The notes: generated by a model from the letters alone, not told the origin. Counted from the first letter of the stretch, positions 19,728 to 29,301 are shown. The stretch: 64,000 nt of DNA from Fidelibacterota bacterium (GCA_021734255.1 JAIPJM010000002.1:124001-188000), one strand, 5' to 3'. Translations and numbers: made by a program.

Positions 19728-21962
19728 TTAGCCATCGGTCTTCATCATTTTATCGAAACCGGTATTAAAAGCATCAGCGCAGAGTGCAAGATCCCGGTCG
19801 ATCAGCTGCGTTTCATTATTCTTGATACTCAATTTTTTATCCGTACTAACCTTACCAATGGTAGCAGCCTCGACACCCATCTCTGCGGCCATATCCATCA
19901 ATTGATCTGCCTTATCAGGTGTCACAGACAGCAGAAATCTGGACTGGCTCTCACCAAATAGCAGTGCGTCTGCTCGAATATTGGCATCCAGTTCTATGTG
20001 AGCGCCCAGTTCTCCCTTGATACAGGATTCCGCGATGGCAACTGCCAAGCCACCATCACCCAGATCGTGGGCACTACTCAGTAATCCTGCACGGATGGCT
20101 TTCAGGATGAATGCCTGGGTCTGAGCTTCTTCTTCAAGATCCAGTTCAGGGACATCCCCCATGACCATGCCATGGATCTGATCCAGATATTCCGAAGCAC
20201 CTAATTCTTCCCTGGTGGTTCCCAGCAGAATGATATGATCACCTTCTGCTTTGAATTCCATGGTCGTCGTGTGATCCAATGACTTGACCAAACCCACCAT
20301 TCCCACGATCGGTGTTGGATAAATGGCCCCAAACTCAGGTGTCTGATTATATAAACTGGCATTTCCACCGATGACCGGTGTATTCAGTGCTCTACAGGCC
20401 TCACTGAGACCCATGATGGCCTGTTCCAGTTGATAATAAACATCCGGTGTTTCCGGGTTTCCGAAATTCAAACCATCTGTGATCGCAATCGGTTCAGCAC
20501 CCGATACCACCAGATTTCGAGCAGCTTCTACCACAACGGACTGAGATCCCGTTCTTGGATTCAGATAGCAATAGCGGCCATTGGAATCCATGGTGACACC
20601 AACGCCTTTATCGCGGCCCTTGATCCGTAGAATGGATGCATCTGAGCCCGGTTTCACGACCGTGTTCATCTGTACCCGATGATCATACTGACGATAGACC
20701 CATTCCTTGGAACAGATATCTGGAGAACCGAGTAGTTTGATTAATACCTGATTCAGATCGTCTGGAACATCAACGTCACTGTTTTTAAAACTTTGGGTCC
20801 GCTGCAGATGAGCTGGTGCTTCACCTACCAATTCGTAGGTCGGGGCATCCATGAGGGACCATACGGGTACTTCACCGACGGTCTTACCATCTTCAAGCAC
20901 TCTGTACATGCCATCATCCGTCACATGACCGATGACAACCGCATGTAAGTCCCATTTATGAAAGATCTTGTTGACCTTTTCTTCCATTCCTTTTTTAACA
21001 ATGAGCAGCATACGTTCCTGGGATTCAGAGATCATGACCTCTTCAGGGCGCATGGCTTCTTCACGTTTTGGAACCAGAGCCACATCGATCTCAACACCAT
21101 TACCAGCCTTGCTGGCTGTCTCAACTGACGAAGAAAGTATACCGGCGGCACCCATATCCTGAACACCGACCACATAATCTTCCTGAAAAACTTCCAGACA
21201 GGCTTCGATGAGGAGTTTCTCCATGAAGGGATCACCTACCTGAATGGCACCGCGATCATCATCGTTCTCCTCTTCAAGATCTTTGGATGCGAAGCTGGCG
21301 CCCCCCATGCCATCACGACCTGTCAGATTTCCCACGATCATCAGACTATTGCCAACACCAGTGGCGATGGCTTTTTTGATCTCGGACTTCTTCATGTAAC
21401 CGACGCACATGGCATTCACCAGGGGATTGCCTTTGTATGCATCAGCAAATCTTAATTCACCACCCACGGTTGGAACACCAACACAGTTACCATACTCACC
21501 GATCCCATGGACAACTTCTGAAATGAGCCAGCGGGTGTGCCCTCTGTCTCCCGGATGTCCAAAATGGAGAGAATTCAACGATGCGATAGGATATGCACCC
21601 ATGGCCAGAATATCCCGGATGATACCACCAACACCGGTTGCAGCACCCTGAAATGGTGCAATGGCAGAGGGATGATTGTGGCTTTCCAGCTTGAAGGTCA
21701 ATACTTCATCATCATCGATATCTACAATACCTGCATTTTCTCCTGGTCCTTGAACGATACGAGGTCCCGTGGTTGGGAAATGTTTGAATAAAGGACGTGT
21801 ATGGGTATAACCACAGTGTTCTGACCACATCTGCGCATAGAGTGCCAGTTCAACGACATTCGGTTCCCGTCCCATGTGCTTTGTAAGTAATGCGTATTCC
21901 GAGTCAGTCAACCCGGCTTTCCGCCATAATTTTTCTTCCATGCCTGCCTTCTTTTCGGTCAC
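19728..21962 (-). CDS. purL: Phosphoribosylformylglycinamidine synthase, large subunit
   Basis: This is the small-type PurL (744 residues), which works with PurQ and PurS to convert FGAR to FGAM. Motifs include MGREPNVVELALYAQMWSEH near the start, KLESHNHPSAIAPFQGAATG, and GVGGIIRDILAMGA. GGNASLYNQ lies in the second half and DLGDGGLAVAIAE near residue 620. The frame starts with GTG at 21962; an ATG at 21941 (MEEKLWRKAG), preceded by AGAAGG, is an equally good choice. The gap to purQ is ten bases. Confidence 0.97.
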   Translation of the reverse strand: MTEKKAGMEEKLWRKAGLTDSEYALLTKHMGREPNVVELALYAQMWSEHCGYTHTRPLFKHFPTTGPRIVQGPGENAGIVDIDDDEVLTFKLESHNHPSAIAPFQGAATGVGGIIRDILAMGAYPIASLNSLHFGHPGDRGHTRWLISEVVHGIGEYGNCVGVPTVGGELRFADAYKGNPLVNAMCVGYMKKSEIKKAIATGVGNSLMIVGNLTGRDGMGGASFASKDLEEENDDDRGAIQVGDPFMEKLLIEACLEVFQEDYVVGVQDMGAAGILSSSVETASKAGNGVEIDVALVPKREEAMRPEEVMISESQERMLLIVKKGMEEKVNKIFHKWDLHAVVIGHVTDDGMYRVLEDGKTVGEVPVWSLMDAPTYELVGEAPAHLQRTQSFKNSDVDVPDDLNQVLIKLLGSPDICSKEWVYRQYDHRVQMNTVVKPGSDASILRIKGRDKGVGVTMDSNGRYCYLNPRTGSQSVVVEAARNLVVSGAEPIAITDGLNFGNPETPDVYYQLEQAIMGLSEACRALNTPVIGGNASLYNQTPEFGAIYPTPIVGMVGLVKSLDHTTTMEFKAEGDHIILLGTTREELGASEYLDQIHGMVMGDVPELDLEEEAQTQAFILKAIRAGLLSSAHDLGDGGLAVAIAESCIKGELGAHIELDANIRADALLFGESQSRFLLSVTPDKADQLMDMAAEMGVEAATIGKVSTDKKLSIKNNETQLIDRDLALCADAFNTGFDKMMKTDG

Positions 21963-21972
21963 GTCATCTATC

Positions 21973-22674
21973 CTAACTATTTACAGCTTCCAGGTGCTTG
22001 AGCATTGAGACGAATACACCTTTTCCAGCGCTTAATCCCAGGACACTATCTGCACTCCGCTCTGGGTGAGGCATCATTCCCACCACATTGCCATTCCGAT
22101 TGATGATACCGGCAATATTATTGATGGATCCGTTGGGATTGGTGGCATCACTCACTTCGCCATCTGGACTACTGTACCTGAATAAGACCTGCCCATTGGC
22201 TTCCATCTCTTCAATGGTCTCAGCTTTTGCGTAATAGTTACCCTCATTGTGGGCAATGGGACAGATGATGACATCACCAGCTTCATATTCACTTGTGAAT
22301 GCTGTGCTATTATTCTCAACACGCAGTGTCTGATCCTGACAGAGAAATTTTAAGCCCTTGTTCTGCAGCAGTGCGCCGGGCAGCATTCTTGACTCGGTCA
22401 AGATCTGAAATCCGTTACAAATTCCGATGACCAGTCCACCCTTTTCAGCGAATGCTTTCACCGAGGTCATGGCAGGAGAAAGGTGAGCGATGGCGCCTGG
22501 TCTTAAATGGTCACCATAGGAAAAACCACCAGGAATGATAATAGCATCCACATCCCCCAGGTCTGTATCCTTATGCCACAGGTAGCGGACAGGTTGCCCC
22601 AGGACCTGATCAACAGCATGAAAGCAATCTTCTGCGCAGTTGGAACCTGGCAGTAGTAATACTCCCCAGTTCAT
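21973..22674 (-). CDS. purQ: Phosphoribosylformylglycinamidine synthase, glutaminase subunit
   Basis: PurQ supplies ammonia to PurL. The 233-residue class I amidotransferase has LLPGSNCAED, IIPGGFSYGDHLRPGAIA, the nucleophile in VIGICNGFQIL, and the His/Glu part of the triad in MPHPERSAD. Its ATG shares a base with the purS stop (TGATG), so the subunits are translationally coupled. Confidence 0.97.
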   Translation of the reverse strand: MNWGVLLLPGSNCAEDCFHAVDQVLGQPVRYLWHKDTDLGDVDAIIIPGGFSYGDHLRPGAIAHLSPAMTSVKAFAEKGGLVIGICNGFQILTESRMLPGALLQNKGLKFLCQDQTLRVENNSTAFTSEYEAGDVIICPIAHNEGNYYAKAETIEEMEANGQVLFRYSSPDGEVSDATNPNGSINNIAGIINRNGNVVGMMPHPERSADSVLGLSAGKGVFVSMLKHLEAVNS

Positions 22675-22922
22675 CAGACCTCCGTAATCTCGTAGCTAAA
22701 GGACTCGACCACTGGATTAGCCAACATTTTGTCACACATCTCATCCACCATTTTCTTTGCTTCAGCACGATCCGTGAGATTAAGGTCGATCTCCAGCTGT
22801 TTACCGACCCTGACCTGCTTTACGCCCTCAAAACCAATGGATTCCAAGCCATTATGAACCGCTCTTCCCTGTGGATCGAAGATGCCTTTTTTCAACATAA
22901 CGGTAACAATTGCTCTCAGCAT
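22674..22922 (-). CDS. purS: Phosphoribosylformylglycinamidine synthase, PurS subunit
   Basis: PurS is the small bridging subunit of the three-part FGAM synthase. The 82-residue protein has the standard length and the motifs MLKKGIFDPQGRAVHNGLES and VRVGKQLEIDL, ending with NPVVESFSYEI. Its presence agrees with the small PurL and separate PurQ. Confidence 0.95.
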   Translation of the reverse strand: MLRAIVTVMLKKGIFDPQGRAVHNGLESIGFEGVKQVRVGKQLEIDLNLTDRAEAKKMVDEMCDKMLANPVVESFSYEITEV

Positions 22923-22989
22923 TTAATAATCACCCTTCATCATTTTTTACACTCACATAGCGCTGTGAGCTCATTCGCATGCCATGGGC

Positions 22990-24282
22990 TTAGTCAATGG
23001 CACACAGTTTCTGGTACAATTCTTTATTCTTGGAATTCAGGAAATATTCGACCTCGCGTTTGGCGATGTCTGCGACTTCCTGTTCATGCCCATCGCCACT
23101 GCCATGGTCCATGATGAAATCCTTGATCAAGGCATACTTGTCTTCCTGGATTGTCATGAACTCAGGATCCACAACCGGTGTTTCAGGATATAGACCCTGT
23201 TCCTGCCCGCGTTTCAGGATCTCTGTGAACTTCTCACCTGTTTCAGCCGCTTCCTTCTTGGTCTTGTTCACAGCGGCATACCATTCATCATGTACGACGA
23301 TATAATAATCACGCATGGCCTGCTTGTTGAAGTTGACGATATAGTTGCGCCCCTCCACATTGCTGACCAGAGTGGCTCGGACAGAATCCGTATCCAGTGT
23401 ATCTACAAACACCAGGTCTTGGCCATCCTTGGCAAGTTCCCATTTCAGGTCCCAGAGGTTGAGTCCCATTTTGTTGAATATCCGGTGAGCCATGAACGCG
23501 GCCAGGATACCCCGTGTGAGGACTTCTTTAAATTTTTGCCCGCCAATACCGGAAACCAGGAGGGCTTCCTGCTTGGTCATGGCTCTGTCTTCAGGCTCAT
23601 ATTTTGTGGTCAGATCAGTCCGTGGGATACCAAAGGTCTGCCAGGGAACCAGATCATTCGTGAGACCCAATTCAGCCAGATAGGCCTGCTTGCCTGCATC
23701 ACCCATGGCATTGAACTTCCTGAGGATGGAAGATCCACTGGTGACACCAAACCGAACAATGATCTCCAGCGGAATGACGAACTGATCATTCCCATAATAC
23801 TTCTCATAGTCGTAGAGATGGGCATTCATGAAGGTCAGTGGATCCGGTTTGTGGATCGTATATTTTTTAATAAGGGTAAGATTACTGAGCTCAGACGGAA
23901 ATGAATCATCGAACAACTCACCATCTTCTCGATTGATCATACCTTGATGGTGTGTCTTAAGACCAGTCAGTTTTACTGAATCAAGCATGTCCTTCATGTC
24001 TGGCCAATTCTCGAAGTAATCAGTGCCCCAATGCTGTTTGATATAGGTGTCCATATCGACCCATTTATCAGGATCCTGCAGTGAGGTGTAGATCAGTTGT
24101 CTGAATCCAGCCCGGGCTGTATCACTGCCAGCTATTTCAAAAATGGTCCCTACATCGAAGACGGACCCTCCCAGACTGGTCTCACTCACCAGTGAGTCTG
24201 GGTCTCCGACTACCGAATAGAGATTCTGTACAGAACCCTTATAGTAGGGCTTAGCGGTATCAAATTCTATATGCTTTGGCAT
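22990..24282 (-). CDS. purC: Divergent SAICAR synthetase-like protein (PurC family)
   Basis: PurC joins aspartate to CAIR. At 430 residues this protein is far longer than the usual 235-300. The N-terminus YKGSVQNLYSVVGDPDSLV matches the YxGKxKxxY opening of PurC. VIPLEIIVRFGVTSGSSILRKF matches the VExVVRNxxxGS region, and KWELAKDGQDLVFVDTLDTDSVRATL matches the ADP/metal-binding K-x-E and DEx-PDS region. The expected DExxPDS is altered to DTLDTDS. Position between purE and purS supports the assignment, and no other purC is in the window. AGAGGA precedes the ATG. Confidence 0.75.
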   Translation of the reverse strand: MPKHIEFDTAKPYYKGSVQNLYSVVGDPDSLVSETSLGGSVFDVGTIFEIAGSDTARAGFRQLIYTSLQDPDKWVDMDTYIKQHWGTDYFENWPDMKDMLDSVKLTGLKTHHQGMINREDGELFDDSFPSELSNLTLIKKYTIHKPDPLTFMNAHLYDYEKYYGNDQFVIPLEIIVRFGVTSGSSILRKFNAMGDAGKQAYLAELGLTNDLVPWQTFGIPRTDLTTKYEPEDRAMTKQEALLVSGIGGQKFKEVLTRGILAAFMAHRIFNKMGLNLWDLKWELAKDGQDLVFVDTLDTDSVRATLVSNVEGRNYIVNFNKQAMRDYYIVVHDEWYAAVNKTKKEAAETGEKFTEILKRGQEQGLYPETPVVDPEFMTIQEDKYALIKDFIMDHGSGDGHEQEVADIAKREVEYFLNSKNKELYQKLCAID

Positions 24283-24309
24283 GTTAAATATCCTCTACAA
24301 AACCATCGT

Positions 24310-24801
24310 TTATTTATTGTACTTGGCCTGGACCTTCCTGTCCTTCTCCAGCACGGCTTCTTTCATTTCAACACGATGCTGTTTCAGGTTGGCCACCAGT
24401 TCAGGATGTTTGAGAGAAAGGATCTCAGCAGCCAGCAGGACTGCATTATCGCTGGCATTGATACCGACGGTTGCAACAGGGATCCCACCGGGCATCTGCA
24501 CAATTGAGTAAAGCGCATCCACACCATCCAGACTGGCCCGGATGGGTAAACCGATCACTGGCTTGACCGTTAACGCTGCGATAACACCGGGTAAATGAGC
24601 TGCTTTGCCTGCACCGGCGATGACCACATCAATACCTTTACTGTCAAGACTCTCAATATATTCTACCACTTCATCATGGGTTCGATGGGCGGAAAGGATC
24701 CGTAGCTCGAATTCCAGGCCCAACTTTTCTATGATCTTGAAGCCCTTGTCCAGGACAGGTAGATCACTATCGCTTCCCAATAGAATCGCTATTTTTGCCA
24801 C
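24310..24801 (-). CDS. purE: N5-CAIR mutase
   Basis: The 163-residue PurE has GSDSDLPVLDKG, ILSAHRTHDEV and IAGAGKAAHLPGVIAA, with SIVQMPGGIPVATVGI. Overall it resembles class I (PurK-dependent) enzymes more than class II carboxylases, although no purK is in the window. The start is GTG, ten bases after AGGAG. The C-terminus has a charged extension (KEAVLEKDRKVQAKYNK). Confidence 0.94.
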   Translation of the reverse strand: MAKIAILLGSDSDLPVLDKGFKIIEKLGLEFELRILSAHRTHDEVVEYIESLDSKGIDVVIAGAGKAAHLPGVIAALTVKPVIGLPIRASLDGVDALYSIVQMPGGIPVATVGINASDNAVLLAAEILSLKHPELVANLKQHRVEMKEAVLEKDRKVQAKYNK

Positions 24802-24820
24802 TTTATGTTAACTCCTGTGT

Positions 24821-25267
24821 TTATAGGTGTTTTAGTTCATCTGCGTTGAATACACGTTCGCAGTACTGGCAGGCAAGTTCACGCTTACCAGCGTTGATCA
24901 GTCTAAATTTTGTCTGCATGGGCTCACCATTGGTGATGCATTTGGCATTTCCGCAGGCAACCAGACCCTCAATCAGTTCTGGTATCTCAACCTTTGATTT
25001 CTGAGCGACTTTGAGATCCCTGATAATACTTACTTTCGCTTCTGGTGCGATGAGAGCGATGCTGTTCACTTCGTTCTGGGTCAGCTCCCGCCCCTCGATC
25101 TTGATGATGTCTTTTTGCCCCATGACCTTACTGGAAAAATTCATCCCCATCATCACAATGTCACTGACTCTGGGTTTTAGCGTGGCCAGGACGCGTTGTG
25201 CCAGACCAGCAGGGATATGATCAATGACAGTACCATTCTTAATTGGATCGACCTTTAAAACCTTCAT
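24821..25267 (-). CDS. pyrI: Aspartate carbamoyltransferase regulatory chain
   Basis: PyrI binds nucleotides and zinc and makes aspartate transcarbamylase allosteric. The 148-residue protein has GTVIDHIPAGLAQRVL, FSSKVMGQKDIIKIEGR, and the zinc cysteines in CGNAKC and CQYC. Its ATG overlaps the stop of pyrB (TAATG), with GGAGG inside the pyrB end. The CTP/UTP effector response is inferred from the family. Confidence 0.96.
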   Translation of the reverse strand: MKVLKVDPIKNGTVIDHIPAGLAQRVLATLKPRVSDIVMMGMNFSSKVMGQKDIIKIEGRELTQNEVNSIALIAPEAKVSIIRDLKVAQKSKVEIPELIEGLVACGNAKCITNGEPMQTKFRLINAGKRELACQYCERVFNADELKHL

Positions 25268-26172
25268 TATTTTGCCTCCCCCAATAGTGTTGCCAGGATG
25301 GCCTGACGCATATATACGCCATTTTCTGCCTGATCGAAGTAGTAGGCGTATTTGGTTGAATCGACATCGGTTGTGATCTCATTTACTCTGGGCAATGGAT
25401 GCATGACCTTCATGTTATCCTTGGCACCTTCCAGGGTTTGCGAAGATATAATGAAGGCGTTCTTCACCTTCTCATATTCTTCCCGGTCTGGAAAGCGTTC
25501 TCGCTGTATCCTGGTTACATACATGATGTCCAGGTCGGGCACGATATCATCCAAATTTTCTCTCAGCTTGAAATTCACTCCCATGTTCTTCAGATCATTC
25601 ACAATATAAGCAGGCATCCGGAGTGAGTCGGGAGCGACAAAATAAAACTCCGGCTTGAAAGGTGCCAGCGCGTAGACCAAGGAGTGCACTGTTCTACCGT
25701 ATTTCAAGTCACCAATAAGAGCTAACTTCAAATTTTCTAGCGAGCCCTGAGATTTTTTTATGGTGTATAGATCCAACAGGGATTGGGTAGGATGCTGATT
25801 GGCCCCATCACCAGCATTGACGACAGGGATATCGACCTGTTCAGATACATAGCGGGCAGCACCTTCCAGTGGATGGCGCATAACGATGATATCTGAATAC
25901 CGGGCCATGATCTTGGAGGTATCAGCCAGCGTTTCTCCCTTTTCCACTGAAGTACCACTGGTTCCGATCATCGCTACGACCTCACCCTTCAGTCGTTTCA
26001 TGGCTGATTCAAAGGACATGCGGGTCCGTGTGGAAGCCTCATAGAACATGGCTGCCATCACGCGCCGGGACAGATCCAGTTGCATAGGATCTTTCTCCAG
26101 ACTTTCTGCAAGCGCCAAGAGCTGTTGGATGTCCTCAACATTCAGATCGCGCATGGAGATCAAATTTTTCAT
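25267..26172 (-). CDS. pyrB: Aspartate carbamoyltransferase catalytic chain
   Basis: PyrB makes carbamoyl aspartate. The 301-residue protein has the carbamoyl phosphate site FYEASTRTRMSFE, the 80s loop SVEKGETLADT, NAGDGANQHPTQSLLDLYT, and HPLPRVNEI. It pairs directly with pyrI. AGGGG precedes the ATG. Confidence 0.97.
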   Translation of the reverse strand: MKNLISMRDLNVEDIQQLLALAESLEKDPMQLDLSRRVMAAMFYEASTRTRMSFESAMKRLKGEVVAMIGTSGTSVEKGETLADTSKIMARYSDIIVMRHPLEGAARYVSEQVDIPVVNAGDGANQHPTQSLLDLYTIKKSQGSLENLKLALIGDLKYGRTVHSLVYALAPFKPEFYFVAPDSLRMPAYIVNDLKNMGVNFKLRENLDDIVPDLDIMYVTRIQRERFPDREEYEKVKNAFIISSQTLEGAKDNMKVMHPLPRVNEITTDVDSTKYAYYFDQAENGVYMRQAILATLLGEAK

Positions 26173-26184
26173 TCAATTTTCCCC

Positions 26185-27582
26185 TTAATTGATTTTCGCT
26201 TTAAATGCATTCCAGGCTGCTTCCCTGTAGCGTTTTGCCTGAGCTGCAGGATCATCACTTGCCACGATCCCTCGACCTACAATTATCGCATCGGCGCCAC
26301 CAGCAATGGCATCCTCAACACTGAGATACTGCTGTCCCAGTCCGTCCCCTTTGGTATCCAGGTTCACACCGGGCATCAACAGGAGCTGGTTCTGGGGTAT
26401 CTTTGCTTTAAATCTTTGGATATCATCAATATTGGCACCATGACCGATATAGCCAGCCACGCAATCCTGTCTGCGTTTACCGATATCGAGCACCTGCCTC
26501 GTGTAATTTTCTGAAATGAGGTTGCCCTTGGCGCTCATCCGGGCCAGCAGGAATCCTGCCCGGGGTACGTCCAGGTCGCCAAAAAGACCATCCAGGATGG
26601 CTTCCCCAGCGATCATATGGACCGTTACATATTCGGCCCATTCTGAGATCTTGAATTCTCCTGACCTGAATTGTTTCCGGACCGTACTACCAATATCAGC
26701 AAACTTGCGGTCTTCAAAAATGATAAAGTCGTGTTTTTCGGCCAGGGCTTTCAGGCGCGGCACAAAATCACCTCTGAACTCCTCCAGAATATCCACATGG
26801 GTTTTCACCATGAATATCTCCGGTCCCGTTTTCTCAAGAATGTCGAAAAAGTCGTTAACGCCTTCCACATCGAGTGAGAGCACAAGATTGGATTGCTTAC
26901 GGAGCATGGTTTCCATGAGCTTCAATGTCATGGGAGATTCAGTTGACCTCATCCGCTGGTTGAATGAGAGCTGAGGTTTCTCAACTGGGGTTCCCACAAA
27001 CTCCCTTACCTTTTGGGCCAGGTCGTCATCCAGTTTGCCCTCTTCCCCCAGGACAGTCAGCATATCTTCAACTGTGATGATGGATTGGAGGTCGTATCCT
27101 TTTGTTTTCAGGATCTCAGCACCGTTGTAGCTGCGGTCGATCAAACAAACGAAGTCTTTTACTTTCAGACCAGCCTGAACCATGCCTTCTGCTGCTTCAA
27201 ACTTGCTTTCCCCTGTTGTGATGAGATCGTCAATGATGAGACAGGTTTGACCTTTCTCAAAGTGTCCCTCGATCAGCTTCCCCGTTCCATAGGCTTTGGC
27301 TTCCTTGCGCTGATAGACTAAGGGCACATTCATCTCAACCGATACCTGGGCAGCCAATGGTAAAGCTGTGTATGGTATCCCCGTGATGACATCGAACTGT
27401 TTATCTGCCAATTCAGCCTTCAGGAGGCCAACGATGTTCTTGATGATCTCCGGGTATGAAATGATACTTCGGAGATCAATATAAAATGGAGACCTTGCAC
27501 CTGACTTTAGCTTGAATTCTCCGAATTTCAGCGCACCGATCCGATGCAGATCCAGAACCAGATTTCGTTTTTCAGTGTTCAC
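26185..27582 (-). CDS. pyrEF: Fused orotate phosphoribosyltransferase / OMP decarboxylase (UMP synthase)
   Basis: One 465-residue chain carries both final steps to UMP. The OPRT half (about 1-195) has FGEFKLKSGARSPFYIDLR, the catalytic loop with KEAKAYGTG, and the PRPP motif CLIIDDLITTGES. The decarboxylase half (about 215-465) has LSLDV, then FIIFEDRKFADIGSTV with the catalytic Asp-Lys-Asp cluster, and GAGYIGHG-like and VGRGI segments near the end. This order and the FEDRKFADIG motif are those of eukaryote-type UMP synthase, not of the usual bacterial separate PyrF. The start is GTG after AAGG. Confidence 0.93.
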   Translation of the reverse strand: MNTEKRNLVLDLHRIGALKFGEFKLKSGARSPFYIDLRSIISYPEIIKNIVGLLKAELADKQFDVITGIPYTALPLAAQVSVEMNVPLVYQRKEAKAYGTGKLIEGHFEKGQTCLIIDDLITTGESKFEAAEGMVQAGLKVKDFVCLIDRSYNGAEILKTKGYDLQSIITVEDMLTVLGEEGKLDDDLAQKVREFVGTPVEKPQLSFNQRMRSTESPMTLKLMETMLRKQSNLVLSLDVEGVNDFFDILEKTGPEIFMVKTHVDILEEFRGDFVPRLKALAEKHDFIIFEDRKFADIGSTVRKQFRSGEFKISEWAEYVTVHMIAGEAILDGLFGDLDVPRAGFLLARMSAKGNLISENYTRQVLDIGKRRQDCVAGYIGHGANIDDIQRFKAKIPQNQLLLMPGVNLDTKGDGLGQQYLSVEDAIAGGADAIIVGRGIVASDDPAAQAKRYREAAWNAFKAKIN

Positions 27583-27597
27583 ATCGATTACCTTATT

Positions 27598-28392
27598 TTA
27601 AATACGCTGTCGTCGACCGGTCTTATCCCGGTGAGCCACACCAAAATCATCAACAGCAGATAGGGTCTCACCATCCAGAATGGGGCCCTCCATACACAGA
27701 ATGAGACCGGTGGGATCCATAACACATGAACCACATATGCCCACACCACATTTCATGTAGCGCTCCAGGTTCACTTCAAAGGGAATGTTGTTTTCCCGGG
27801 CCACGGGGACAGCGGCATCCACCATCCTTTCCGGACCTGAAATGTATATTTTATCGAAGTTGTCTTCAGTCAGGACGTCCCGCATGATATCCACACTGGT
27901 TCCCTTGTGCCCTTGACTGCCATCATCAGTAGCGATGAGAGAGCGGTCACACAGTTCCTGAAAATCATCAACATAAAGCAGGTCATCTGCCGTGCGGGCA
28001 CCGTTGATATTCACCAGGTAATCCACGCCACTATTGCGAAGCTTTTTAGCTAGAAATTTGAGCGGTGGTGTGGCGAATCCGCCGCCAACCATGAGCACCC
28101 GGCCTGGTGACTTTGAAAAAGATTTTCCATATGGACCGCGAACGGAGACAAGGTCACCTTCCTTCAGAGTGAACAATTCCTGGGTAAATGCACCCAGTCG
28201 CTTAACAGTCAACGAAAAAGAGGTAGGGCCTGCATCCAGTAAGGAAAAAGGTTTCTCCCCCTGGCCAAATACTGTCAGCATGATGAACTGCCCGGGAGCA
28301 GCCTTGAGACCCGAGTCAAAATAGTAGGTACGAAGCGTTGAGTTCTCTTCCCTGATGCCGGCAATGGGGAGCGTGATCCGATCATTTTTCAT
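27598..28392 (-). CDS. pyrK: Dihydroorotate dehydrogenase electron transfer subunit
   Basis: PyrK passes electrons from the PyrD flavin to NAD through FAD and a [2Fe-2S] cluster. The 264-residue protein has a ferredoxin reductase-like FAD part (LRTYYFDSG, PGQFIMLTVF), GPYGKSFSKSPGRVLMVGGGFATPPL, and the cluster cysteines CGVGICGSC with a later ILC. It starts three bases after pyrD, with GGAGA inside the pyrD end. Confidence 0.95.
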   Translation of the reverse strand: MKNDRITLPIAGIREENSTLRTYYFDSGLKAAPGQFIMLTVFGQGEKPFSLLDAGPTSFSLTVKRLGAFTQELFTLKEGDLVSVRGPYGKSFSKSPGRVLMVGGGFATPPLKFLAKKLRNSGVDYLVNINGARTADDLLYVDDFQELCDRSLIATDDGSQGHKGTSVDIMRDVLTEDNFDKIYISGPERMVDAAVPVARENNIPFEVNLERYMKCGVGICGSCVMDPTGLILCMEGPILDGETLSAVDDFGVAHRDKTGRRQRI

Positions 28393-28395
28393 GAT

Positions 28396-29301
28396 CTAAT
28401 TCTCCTCCAGGATACCGATAAGCTCAGGATAATCTGCATAGCCATGCTCGCGCATAAAGGTGTCCATCTCTCGCTTCGCCAGACTGAACACATCTAATCC
28501 TTTGTCATACACTGCGGTTCCAATAGCTACTGCAGAGGCACCAGCCATCATCATTTCCACTGCATCCAGACCTGTGCTTACACCACCGGTCCCCAGGATC
28601 GGTATCTTCACCGTTTTATAAACATCGTGAATGAGCTTCAGGGCCAAGGGTTTGATGCAGGGGCCAGACATACCGCCAAAATTATTGCGCAGAACTGGCC
28701 GCTTTGCGATAGGATCAATGACCATGCCGTGGCCCAGGGTATTGATCATGGTGATAGCATCAGCACCGGCAGCTTCTGCCAGCCCAGCGATCTCACCAAT
28801 ATCAAGTGCGTTAGGTGACAATTTAGCCAGAACTGGAATCGAACTTACAGCACATACTGCAGATACGATCTCTGTGACCATTTCAGGGACCAGCGCGAAG
28901 GGTCGTTTGAATTCATCCTCCACATTCGGGCAGGATAGATTCAATTCCAATAGATCTGCCGGGGAGCCATTCACCGCTTCAGCCAGCTGCTTGAATTCCT
29001 GTGTATTCCCGCCAAACACGCTAACGATGGAGACACCCTGACAGGCCTGGTGGAACTTCTCAATTTCCAGAAGACCTTCTTCGATCCCCGGGTTGGTCAA
29101 TCCAACCGAATTGAGAAGTCCACCTTCAAACTCAGCTATTATAGGACCCTCATGTCCCATCCTGGGTTCCAGGCTCAATGATTTTGTGGTCACCATTCCG
29201 GCGCCATCGTTGATGACCCGTTGGAGCGAAGAAAATGAGATACCGAGTATGCCGGAAGCGAGGGTGAGAGGAGACGAAATTTCCTTACCCAGAAATTTCA
29301 C
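28396..29301 (-). CDS. pyrD: Dihydroorotate dehydrogenase, class 1B
   Basis: PyrD oxidises dihydroorotate to orotate. The 301-residue protein has ASGILG, TTKSLSLEPRMGHEGP, and NSVGLTNPGIE. The catalytic cysteine lies in LELNLSCPN and FMN sites in ILGTGGVSTGLDAVEMM. Adjacent pyrK marks it as the NAD-linked class 1B. The start is GTG. It is the first gene of the 17-kb minus-strand nucleotide run. Confidence 0.96.
   Translation of the reverse strand: MKFLGKEISSPLTLASGILGISFSSLQRVINDGAGMVTTKSLSLEPRMGHEGPIIAEFEGGLLNSVGLTNPGIEEGLLEIEKFHQACQGVSIVSVFGGNTQEFKQLAEAVNGSPADLLELNLSCPNVEDEFKRPFALVPEMVTEIVSAVCAVSSIPVLAKLSPNALDIGEIAGLAEAAGADAITMINTLGHGMVIDPIAKRPVLRNNFGGMSGPCIKPLALKLIHDVYKTVKIPILGTGGVSTGLDAVEMMMAGASAVAIGTAVYDKGLDVFSLAKREMDTFMREHGYADYPELIGILEEN

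Noticed and set aside
23290-23904. 204-residue plus-strand frame opposite purC
   Set aside because: It is antisense to a gene with clear motifs and operon context, and shows no domain of its own.
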